Under the pieces are notes generated by a model. That model saw only the letters and a program-made list of their open reading frames with translations. It made no database searches and was not told where the DNA came from. Source: SZUA-1377 sp964622255 (GTDB taxonomy: Bacteria > Campylobacterota > Campylobacteria > Campylobacterales > QNZT01). Taken from it: a stretch of DNA of 5,041 bases. Below, in pieces: positions 1-5,041 of this stretch; within the stretch, counting starts at the first letter, position 1; each line of letters opens with the position of its first letter. The stretch lies in assembly GCA_964622255.1 (NCBI GenBank), contig CAZUPK010000092.1:1-5041 (forward strand), in the 5' to 3' direction. Both the position numbers and the translations under genes were made by a program.

Positions 1-1068
1 GATAGAAGCACCTCTGTTTATAGCCTCTTGATGCAAAGTCAAACTTCCTGCCAATCTCTCCTCAACCTTTGATGGAGTTATCATATCTATCATAGATTTT
101 CTACTAGCTCCAACTAAAAGTTCATATCCATACTTTTTAAAGTGTTCAAGATTTTTTATAAGATTTAAGTTATCCTCAAGTCTCTTACCAAAACCTATTC
201 CGATATCTAAAACTATATCATCTATCCCAAAATTTTTTGCTTTTTCTATCCTCTTTTTAAAAAACTCATCAATTTCTAAGATAACATCGTGATAGAAAGG
301 ATTTTTTTGCATATCTTTTGTGCTACCCTTTTTATGCATCAAAACAACTTTTGCCTTATATTCTCCGGCTAACTTTGCAACTTCATCATTCTCTAAAGCC
401 GTTATGTCATTTACTATCTTAAACCCTCTATTGAGTGCATATCTTAGACACTTTGGAGAAAAACTATCTAAACTAAATATAGCTTTTTCAAAAAGCCTCT
501 TACTGTAAACCTCATCTATGATAGGCTTTACTCTTTTAAACTCCTCTTCTTCTCCAACATATTCACTTCCTGGACGAGAACTAACCCCTCCTATATCTAT
601 AATATCTGCACCTTCTTCTATCAAAATAAATATCTTCTTTATCGCTTCACTTCCGCTAAAACAGCTCTTTTGATAAAAACTATCATCATTTGCATTTATA
701 ACACCCATTATCTTTACATCAAAACTATTTTCATTCAGATGCTCTTTTAAACTCTTTGCCAACTCTTTTAAACCAAAGGGTTGTTTTGAAAGTTTTTTGA
801 TAGCTAGTTTTAACTGCTTTTTATTTACAACCATCAAAGCGTCACTTGTCTTATTTACACAGTTTATAACTCCTCTTCCAACAGCAACTTCTGCTCCTAT
901 GGATAGCAGTTCTTGTTTTAGTATGTTACAGGCTGGAGTTTTTAGAGAGTTTACATAGAAGTAGTAGAGATTTGATTTTTCTTCCATAATAGCTATTCCC
1001 TCTTTTGTGCTACCAATCTTTAAACACAACTTTTTAAAGTCACTTTTACTATCTACTCTTTTTACCAT
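1..1068 (-). CDS. folP: Dihydropteroate synthase (partial, C-terminus beyond window)
   Basis: Makes 7,8-dihydropteroate from hydroxymethyl-dihydropterin pyrophosphate and p-aminobenzoate in folate synthesis; it is the sulfonamide target. I translated 356 codons from the ATG at 1068 to the window edge with no stop. The catalytic TIM barrel begins near residue 119. Visible motifs are MGVIN (121-125) followed by DDS (128-130), DIGGVSSRPG (158-167), SLDSF (199-203), VND (219-221), LMH (243-245), LDIGIGFGK (287-295) and GASRKS (320-325). The final Arg-Val-His segment and stop lie off the left edge, probably about 25-35 residues. Residues 1-115 form an extra N-terminal region with ILKQELLSIGAE (49-60) and KQPFGL (95-100), which I recall in FolP of Campylobacterota and some other deep lineages. 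The gene overlaps the end of holB by 20 bases and is the last visible gene of the operon. Confidence 0.95.
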   Translation of the reverse strand, partial: MVKRVDSKSDFKKLCLKIGSTKEGIAIMEEKSNLYYFYVNSLKTPACNILKQELLSIGAEVAVGRGVINCVNKTSDALMVVNKKQLKLAIKKLSKQPFGLKELAKSLKEHLNENSFDVKIMGVINANDDSFYQKSCFSGSEAIKKIFILIEEGADIIDIGGVSSRPGSEYVGEEEEFKRVKPIIDEVYSKRLFEKAIFSLDSFSPKCLRYALNRGFKIVNDITALENDEVAKLAGEYKAKVVLMHKKGSTKDMQKNPFYHDVILEIDEFFKKRIEKAKNFGIDDIVLDIGIGFGKRLEDNLNLIKNLEHFKKYGYELLVGASRKSMIDMITPSKVEERLAGSLTLHQEAINRGASI

Positions 1069-1666
1069 TTGTCCTCCTATATATAAGTAGTAATAGATAT
1101 GCCAAGATACTTTGACTTCTACTATTTAAGTCACTTAAGATAAGTAGCTTATCAAACATCTCCAATTCACTCTCTAAAAACTCTAATTTTAACTCAGTAA
1201 TAGCACTCTTTATGATAGCACTTACTATCTTTTTTAAGTCATCTCTTTTCTCAAACCTATGCTCTTTTAAAAAGTTAAAGATATCATTAAAATCCATATA
1301 TTTTAAGTCTATACCAAGTTTAAACTCACTTCTTTTTACTTTAAGTATCTCAAGTGAAAGTCTGGATCTTATAGTGGGCAAAAGCACCGATTTTGTTCTA
1401 ACTATAAGGATAAATACTATATTTTTAGGCGGTTCTTCTAAAAGTTTTAAAAGTGAATTTTGAGCATATATGTTAAAACTATATGCCGATACAAAGATAT
1501 ACTTTGTCTGGCTCTCTGCTATATAAGCCTCTTTGATAACCTCCTTAGCATCATCAATTTTAAAATCATCTCGATAGAACCTCTTTTTTAGCTTTGACTC
1601 TATAGACCCATAAACACTCTCTCTAGCAAACTCCAAATCTTCACAGCTTACTATCTTTGAAGTCAT
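1049..1666 (-). CDS. holB: DNA polymerase III delta' subunit, short form
   Basis: Clamp-loader component that, with DnaX and delta, loads the beta sliding clamp on DNA. The 205-residue product has the delta'/DnaX signature AQNSLLKLLEEPP (68-80), then a hydrophobic strand (NIVFIL, 82-87) and LPTIRSRL (96-103). The last motif corresponds to the SRC arginine-finger region, with Leu in place of Cys. Residues about 36-60 match the segment before this signature in longer delta' proteins. The N-terminal nucleotide-fold part with the P-loop position and the zinc-binding cysteines is absent; only one Cys (C8) is present. E. coli delta' is about 334 residues, while I recall the Helicobacter homologue (HP1231) being near 218, so the short form looks native rather than broken. 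The start overlaps the hobA stop as ATGA, and the end overlaps folP by 20 bases. Upstream ribosome-binding sequence is weak, which fits translational coupling to hobA. Confidence 0.88.
   Translation of the reverse strand: MTSKIVSCEDLEFARESVYGSIESKLKKRFYRDDFKIDDAKEVIKEAYIAESQTKYIFVSAYSFNIYAQNSLLKLLEEPPKNIVFILIVRTKSVLLPTIRSRLSLEILKVKRSEFKLGIDLKYMDFNDIFNFLKEHRFEKRDDLKKIVSAIIKSAITELKLEFLESELEMFDKLLILSDLNSRSQSILAYLLLLIYRRTNGKKSR
1073..1078 (-). promoter_or_regulatory. Ribosome binding site of folP inside holB
   Basis: On the minus strand a perfect AGGAGG lies four bases before the folP ATG at 1068. It is formed by two consecutive AGG arginine codons (R197 and R198) of holB, so the signal sits wholly within the upstream coding sequence. 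This is the strongest Shine-Dalgarno match in the window. It fixes the folP start, and the spacing is a little short. Confidence 0.8.
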
Positions 1667-2223
1667 ACCAAACTCTCTAAATCCACTTCCATAAATAGTG
1701 CTGCATCTATACTTTTGTCAAGGAGCCTCACAAGTGAAAGAAGTTTTTGGTCTAAAAACTCATCTTTACTACTTAGATAAAAAGCATTTGGGTTTTTTTC
1801 ATCTAAAAGCCACATAAAAGAATTTTCGTCTCTTTTGGGAAGATTTGCTCTTGGATTACTACCTTCTCCTATATAAAAGTAGGTATATCCATTTGGAAAA
1901 GAAAGATTTAACATATCCTCCAAAAGCTCAAAGTGTTCACTTTCTCTTATACTATCAAGTTTTGGAAAAATGGTTTCTAAAGATAAAACCGGAAGAAGAG
2001 GTCTTTCCAAAAAGGAGCGGTTTAATTTTGTAATAATATAGTCGTTTAACCAAGCCCTATCCTTATCAGTTATAATAAGAATAGTTTTAGCATCAACCAC
2101 CCTTTTAAGCATAGGTTGTAAAATGCCAACCCAATCAAACCTCCTTTCCTCCATCCAACTAAGATTTGCTCCATACTCTCTTATAAGATCTAGAGTAAAA
2201 GAGGAGAGAGTTTCCATATGCAT
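1663..2223 (-). CDS. hobA: DnaA initiator-associating protein HobA
   Basis: HobA binds domain I of the initiator DnaA and promotes its ordered assembly at oriC. It is the Campylobacterota counterpart of E. coli DiaA and forms a tetramer with a SIS-like Rossmann fold (family knowledge from H. pylori HP1230). The 186-residue soluble product has no signal peptide or membrane segment. It has LSWMEERRFDWV (21-32), a hydrophobic strand then charged stretch ILIITDKDRAWL (48-59), and ENSFMWLLDEKNP (133-145), which I recognise as HobA-like. The assignment rests on these, on length (about 180 in H. pylori), and on position between lysC and holB. The start shares one base with the lysC stop (TAATG), and the end overlaps holB as ATGA. 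A second ATG at codon 3 (2217) is also possible: a GGATGAG element at 2232-2226 could serve either. Confidence 0.87.
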   Translation of the reverse strand: MHMETLSSFTLDLIREYGANLSWMEERRFDWVGILQPMLKRVVDAKTILIITDKDRAWLNDYIITKLNRSFLERPLLPVLSLETIFPKLDSIRESEHFELLEDMLNLSFPNGYTYFYIGEGSNPRANLPKRDENSFMWLLDEKNPNAFYLSSKDEFLDQKLLSLVRLLDKSIDAALFMEVDLESLV

Positions 2224-2690
2224 TACTCATCCAAACGATATGCTTTATGCAAAGTTCTAATAGCAAGTTCACTATACTTTTCATCTATAACCATAGAAAT
2301 CTTTATCTCACTTGTGCTTATCATCTCTATGTTTATATTTTCTTTAGCTAAGGCAGTAAAAGCAACACTTGCAACTCCACTGTGAGACTTCATACCAACA
2401 CCGACTATAGAAACTTTTGCTATATCGGAGTCATACTCTAAAAGCTCTGCGGGATTTAACTCTTCCATAACTTTTTTAGCATTTTCCAACTCATTTTGAG
2501 GGACAGTGAAACCTAAGTTCGCTGTCCCATCATGACCTACATTTTGGATAATCATATCTACATTTATATTTTTATCAGCAAGTGCAGAAAATATCTCTGA
2601 TGCAATTCCCGGTTTATCTTTTACACCTCTTAAAGTAACTCTCGCTTGATTTTTATCAAGTGCTACACCACTTACAATTGGTTTTTCCAT
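2223..2690 (-). CDS. Possible in-frame aspartokinase beta subunit from internal start
   Basis: Within lysC, codon 246 is ATG (2690-2688), beginning MEKPIVSGVALDKN. Translation from here would give a 155-residue protein made only of the two ACT domains. In Corynebacterium glutamicum and Bacillus subtilis a beta subunit is made from an internal start at about the same place, in the linker just before the first ACT domain, and forms an alpha2beta2 enzyme. What I see is the in-frame ATG, a good ribosome binding sequence and the correct domain boundary. Actual use of this start is inference. Confidence 0.45.
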   Translation of the reverse strand: MEKPIVSGVALDKNQARVTLRGVKDKPGIASEIFSALADKNINVDMIIQNVGHDGTANLGFTVPQNELENAKKVMEELNPAELLEYDSDIAKVSIVGVGMKSHSGVASVAFTALAKENINIEMISTSEIKISMVIDEKYSELAIRTLHKAYRLDE

Positions 2691-3425
2691 AATATTTTCT
2701 TCCTTTGTTATTAGTGTTCCCTTATTATCGTTAAAACTACTCCTTGTCACTAAGTTTACATTTAACTTTTTAGCAAGTTCAACTGAGCGATTTTGTAAAA
2801 CTTTTGCTCCCATAGATGCAAACTCTAACATCTCTTCATATGAGATCTTATCTATCTTCTTAGCTTTGGGTTCTATCCTAGGATCGGCTGTATAAACACC
2901 ATCAACATCCGTATATATTTCACAAAGATCTGCTTTTAAAGCTCCTGCAAGTGCTACTGCACTAAGATCACTTCCCCCTCTACCTAAAGTTGTAACTTCT
3001 CCATTTTTATTAACTCCTTGAAAACCTGCAACAACCACAATCTTTCCTTTAGATAACTCCTTTTTCATTGCTGATGTATCTACACTCTCTATCCTTGCAT
3101 TAGTATGTTTACTGTCTGTTAAAATACCCGCTTTTCTACCCGAAAAAGAGATGGCATCATAACCTATCTCATTCAAAGCTATAGCTAAAAGTGCTGAAGT
3201 AACCCTTTCACCGGAACTTAAAAGAAGATCCAAATCTCTCTTTATAGGTGTTTTTGAAAAATATTCAGCATAAGAGATGAGTTTATTTGTCTCCCCACTC
3301 ATAGCTGAAACTACAACTACAACATCATCTCCAGCATCTTTTGTTTTAGCAACCCTTTTTGCAACATTTTCTATTCTTTCTAAATCTCCAACACTCGTCC
3401 CACCAAACTTTTGAACTATTAACAT
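2223..3425 (-). CDS. lysC: Aspartate kinase
   Basis: Phosphorylates L-aspartate with ATP, the first step toward lysine and diaminopimelate, threonine, methionine and isoleucine. The 400-residue product is full length for a monofunctional aspartokinase. The amino-acid kinase domain spans about 1-240, with KFGGTS (6-11), LSSGE (69-73), GRGGSD (148-153) and YTDVDGVYTADPR (171-183). Two ACT domains follow, one from about 260 (ARVTLRGVKDKPG) and one from about 336 (AKVSIVGVGMKSHSG). These are the usual sites of feedback inhibition by lysine and/or threonine. There is no homoserine dehydrogenase fusion. The start directly abuts the rppH stop, and the stop overlaps hobA by one base. An ATG at codon 246, preceded by AAAGGAAG, may give a separate ACT-domain beta subunit. 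The gene is operon-internal with no leader, so a lysine riboswitch in front of it is ruled out. Confidence 0.97.
   Translation of the reverse strand: MLIVQKFGGTSVGDLERIENVAKRVAKTKDAGDDVVVVVSAMSGETNKLISYAEYFSKTPIKRDLDLLLSSGERVTSALLAIALNEIGYDAISFSGRKAGILTDSKHTNARIESVDTSAMKKELSKGKIVVVAGFQGVNKNGEVTTLGRGGSDLSAVALAGALKADLCEIYTDVDGVYTADPRIEPKAKKIDKISYEEMLEFASMGAKVLQNRSVELAKKLNVNLVTRSSFNDNKGTLITKEENIMEKPIVSGVALDKNQARVTLRGVKDKPGIASEIFSALADKNINVDMIIQNVGHDGTANLGFTVPQNELENAKKVMEELNPAELLEYDSDIAKVSIVGVGMKSHSGVASVAFTALAKENINIEMISTSEIKISMVIDEKYSELAIRTLHKAYRLDE
2699..2706 (-). promoter_or_regulatory. Candidate internal ribosome binding site in lysC
   Basis: On the minus strand the sequence AAAGGAAG ends eight bases before the in-frame ATG at 2690. 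In spacing it is better than the element in front of the lysC ATG itself, where the nearest AAGGA (3444-3440) lies 14 bases upstream. It would support internal initiation of the ACT-domain subunit. Purine-rich runs are common in this AT-rich coding sequence, so chance is possible. Confidence 0.45.
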
Positions 3426-3902
3426 CTATATATACCCATTCCTTCTAAAATAGGTCAAAACCTCCTTATATATGGCTTTTTTCATATCTCCAACTCTATC
3501 TAAAACATCTTTTGCTTCAACAAACCTGTATTCTTTAAACTCTGGCTTTTTTGTGGCTAAGTTAATCTTTGCACCCTTTTTCAACTTAACTAAAAAATAC
3601 TTTTGAGTCTGCCCATCAAAAGGATACATTTTCCCTTTCGCTTTGGGAGGAAAATCATAACTAAGCCATTTGGGATACTCGGTTATAACTTCAATCTCAT
3701 TTGTTCCTATCTCCTCTTTTAATTCCCTAAAAAGAGCTTCTTTGGGAGTCTCTCCCTCATCTATACCACCTTGAGGGAACTGCCAAACATCATTTTTATA
3801 GTCATTTCTATTTGCTATAAAAACTTTGCACTCAAAAGGATACTTTGAAGAGAATATAATAGCAGCAACATTAGGTCTGTATATTTTTTCACTCACTTGC
3901 AT
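3426..3902 (-). CDS. rppH: RNA pyrophosphohydrolase (Nudix)
   Basis: Removes pyrophosphate from 5'-triphosphorylated RNA, the step that opens transcripts to 5'-end-dependent decay; older annotations call it InvA or NudA/NudH. The 158-residue product carries a Nudix box: G45-x5-E51-x7-R59-E60-L61-x-E63-E64-x-G66, giving the metal-binding glutamates. RppH-type flanks are YRPNVAAII (8-16), WQFPQGGI (40-47), YDFPP (82-86) and QTQKYFLV (98-105). The length is typical. It is the first gene of the operon and abuts lysC without spacing. The ATG at 3902 has an AAGGA only one to two bases upstream, which is too close. The GTG at codon 3 (3896) would have seven bases and could be the true start. An in-frame stop at 3917-3915 excludes any longer form. 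Confidence 0.94.
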   Translation of the reverse strand: MQVSEKIYRPNVAAIIFSSKYPFECKVFIANRNDYKNDVWQFPQGGIDEGETPKEALFRELKEEIGTNEIEVITEYPKWLSYDFPPKAKGKMYPFDGQTQKYFLVKLKKGAKINLATKKPEFKEYRFVEAKDVLDRVGDMKKAIYKEVLTYFRRNGYI

Positions 3903-3953
3903 TTCCTTATTTTTTTATACTATAATATCACAAATAGTTTAAGGATTTCACTC
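3903..3953. promoter_or_regulatory. Divergent promoter region between rppH and hemW
   Basis: This is the only sizeable noncoding gap between genes. On the plus strand TATAAT at 3921-3926 is a perfect -10, preceded by a T-rich stretch (3902-3918) of the kind that replaces a strict -35 in Campylobacterota sigma-70 promoters. It would start hemW transcripts near 3933. On the minus strand TGATATTAT (3930-3922) is an extended -10 with its TATTAT at 3927-3922, which would start the rppH operon near 3915. The two -10 elements overlap by five bases. No convincing -35 box is seen for either. The minus-strand call is weaker. Confidence 0.6.
3941..3945 (+). promoter_or_regulatory. Ribosome binding site of hemW
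   Basis: AAGGA lies eight bases before the TTG at 3954. It decides the start, because the upstream in-frame TTG at 3897 has no such element, lies inside the rppH start and is upstream of the likely -10. No ATG exists before the radical SAM cysteine motif. Confidence 0.75.
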
Positions 3954-5000
3954 TTGCTTTTATATCTTCATATCCCATTTTGTGATAGTAGGTGTTTTTA
4001 CTGCTCTTTTAACTCATATACTGACCTTTTGTATTTAAAAAATGCATACTTTAAGGCAATCATAAAACAGTTAAATTATGAATTAAAAAAGTTTAAGGCA
4101 GAAAAAAACTCTATAGAAACCATCTTTATAGGTGGTGGAACCCCATCAACTGTTGAGCCTAAGCTTTATAAAGAGTTTATAAAAGCTATACAACCCTATC
4201 TTAAAAGTGATGTAGAGTTTACAATAGAAGCTAACCCAAACTCAGCTACAAAAAGGTGGCTAAGAAAGATGAAAGAGTTAGGAGTAAACAGAGTTAGTTT
4301 CGGAGTTCAAAGTTTTGATAGCAATAAACTAAAATATTTAGGAAGAAACCATACAAAAGATGATGCTATAAAAGCTATAGAAAATGCACACAATATAGGC
4401 ATAAAAAATATCTCTTTAGATCTTATATATGATACCAATCACGATAGCAAAAAGCTTTTGCAAAAGGATTTAAACTTAGCATTTTCACTTCCTATAAACC
4501 ATCTAAGTTCATACTCTTTGACCATAGAAAAAGCAACAAAATTTTATCATAATAATATAACTCCAAAAGATGATGAGACTTTAAGCTTTTGGTTTATAGA
4601 TAAGATAAAAAAAATATTTCCTCAATATGAAATCTCAAATTTTGGTATTTACCACTCAAAACATAACTTAGGATATTGGCAACTAAAAGACTATATAGGC
4701 ATAGGAGCTGGTGCGGTAGGATTTTTTAAAGATAAAAGATTTTACCCACTGCAAAATGTTCAAAACTATATAAAAAACCCTCTATATCAAAAAACAGAGC
4801 AACTCTTACCTAGAGATATAAAAATAGAAAAAATTTTTTTAGGACTTAGAAGTAAGGTAGGAGTATCTCTCGATATTTTAGATGGTAAAAAAGTCAACCT
4901 ACTTCTAAAAGAAAACAAGATATTTATAAAAAACAACAAACTCTACAACAACAACTTTTTTCTCGCAGATGAAATAGCGCTATTTTTAATAGAAGATTAG
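3954..5000 (+). CDS. hemW: HemW-like radical SAM protein (heme chaperone family)
   Basis: Radical SAM protein of the HemN/HemW family, most like HemW, which binds heme and is thought to pass it to cytochromes; many databases call it oxygen-independent coproporphyrinogen III oxidase. From the TTG start the product is 348 residues and begins MLLYLHIPFC. The 4Fe-4S motif is C10-x3-C14-x2-C17 followed by S18-F19. HemN has a further Cys where F19 stands, so the HemW label is preferred. SAM-binding and family motifs follow: GGGTPS (60-65), EANP (92-95), GVQSF (117-121) and LGRNH (129-133). The usual glycine-rich segment after DLIY is replaced by DTNHDSKK. The remaining C-terminal part includes YEISNFG and GIGAGAVG. 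An in-frame TTG at 3897 gives a 367-residue version with an unlikely hydrophobic extension. It is divergent from rppH, as in relatives. Activity is not provable from sequence. Confidence 0.88.
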   Translation: MLLYLHIPFCDSRCFYCSFNSYTDLLYLKNAYFKAIIKQLNYELKKFKAEKNSIETIFIGGGTPSTVEPKLYKEFIKAIQPYLKSDVEFTIEANPNSATKRWLRKMKELGVNRVSFGVQSFDSNKLKYLGRNHTKDDAIKAIENAHNIGIKNISLDLIYDTNHDSKKLLQKDLNLAFSLPINHLSSYSLTIEKATKFYHNNITPKDDETLSFWFIDKIKKIFPQYEISNFGIYHSKHNLGYWQLKDYIGIGAGAVGFFKDKRFYPLQNVQNYIKNPLYQKTEQLLPRDIKIEKIFLGLRSKVGVSLDILDGKKVNLLLKENKIFIKNNKLYNNNFFLADEIALFLIED

Positions 5001-5014
5001 ATAATATATGCCTT

Positions 5015-5041
5015 ATGAAAAAAGAGCAGTTTAAATATGAC
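5015..5041 (+). CDS. Possible start of a further gene (cut by window edge)
   Basis: An ATG 14 bases after the hemW stop opens a frame MKKEQFKYD that runs off the window. It is on the same strand and close to hemW, so co-transcription is plausible, but no clear ribosome binding site precedes it and nine residues do not identify a family. Another ATG at 5008 reaches a stop after eight codons and is not a gene. No terminator hairpin is visible in 5001-5041. Confidence 0.35.

Noticed and set aside
320..508. Plus-strand open frame of 62 codons
   Set aside because: Lies antisense within the continuous folP frame, whose dihydropteroate synthase motifs are unambiguous; no ribosome binding site or recognisable domain.
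1212..1463. Plus-strand open frame of 83 codons
   Set aside because: Antisense shadow of holB, Ser/Leu/Phe-rich as expected from the complement of Lys/Glu-rich coding sequence.
1049..1666. holB as a frameshifted or truncated pseudogene
   Set aside because: The frame is intact, coupled on both sides and keeps the family signature; the short length matches what I recall for Helicobacter.
1845..2033. Plus-strand open frame of 62 codons
   Set aside because: Antisense shadow of hobA with no domain or initiation signal.
3426..3480. Possible lysine riboswitch or leader in front of lysC
   Set aside because: The lysC start directly abuts the rppH stop, so there is no untranslated space for a riboswitch.
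5001..5041. Terminator after hemW
   Set aside because: No GC-rich inverted repeat followed by a T run is visible in the remaining bases.
1..5041. Mobile element, CRISPR array, tRNA/rRNA or defence system
   Set aside because: No repeats with spacers, terminal inverted repeats, transposase motifs or RNA folds were seen; nearly all bases belong to conserved housekeeping genes.

Overview
The window is AT-rich bacterial chromosome with tightly packed, full-length housekeeping genes. Gene content and order point to the Campylobacterota (formerly Epsilonproteobacteria). The order rppH, lysC, hobA, holB, folP with a divergent hemW-like gene matches, from memory, the Helicobacter pylori block HP1228-HP1232 and the Campylobacter jejuni block around Cj0580c-Cj0585. 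HobA is known only from this phylum. Genus cannot be fixed from the sequence alone.

Layout: from about 3902 leftward runs a five-gene minus-strand operon with essentially no spacing. It holds rppH (RNA 5' pyrophosphohydrolase, 3426-3902), lysC (aspartokinase, 2223-3425), hobA (DnaA-binding initiation regulator, 1663-2223), holB (a short clamp-loader delta' subunit, 1049-1666) and folP (dihydropteroate synthase, 1-1068, C-terminal end cut off by the window edge). The junctions are abutting (rppH/lysC), TAATG (lysC/hobA), ATGA (hobA/holB) and a 20-base overlap (holB/folP), so translational coupling is likely throughout. The plus strand holds hemW-like radical SAM gene 3954-5000, whose best start is a TTG with a good ribosome binding site. 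The last 41 bases may begin another plus-strand gene. The only real intergenic space is the roughly 50-base divergent region 3903-3953, where two -10-like elements on opposite strands overlap.

The operon mixes RNA turnover, amino-acid synthesis, replication and folate synthesis. The one clear functional pairing is hobA with holB, which joins a DnaA-loading factor to a clamp-loader subunit. I see no mobile element, CRISPR array, RNA gene or defence system, and no new system. The points most worth a second look are a possible internal translation start in lysC that would give a separate ACT-domain subunit, the unusually small delta' subunit, and the N-terminal extension of FolP.
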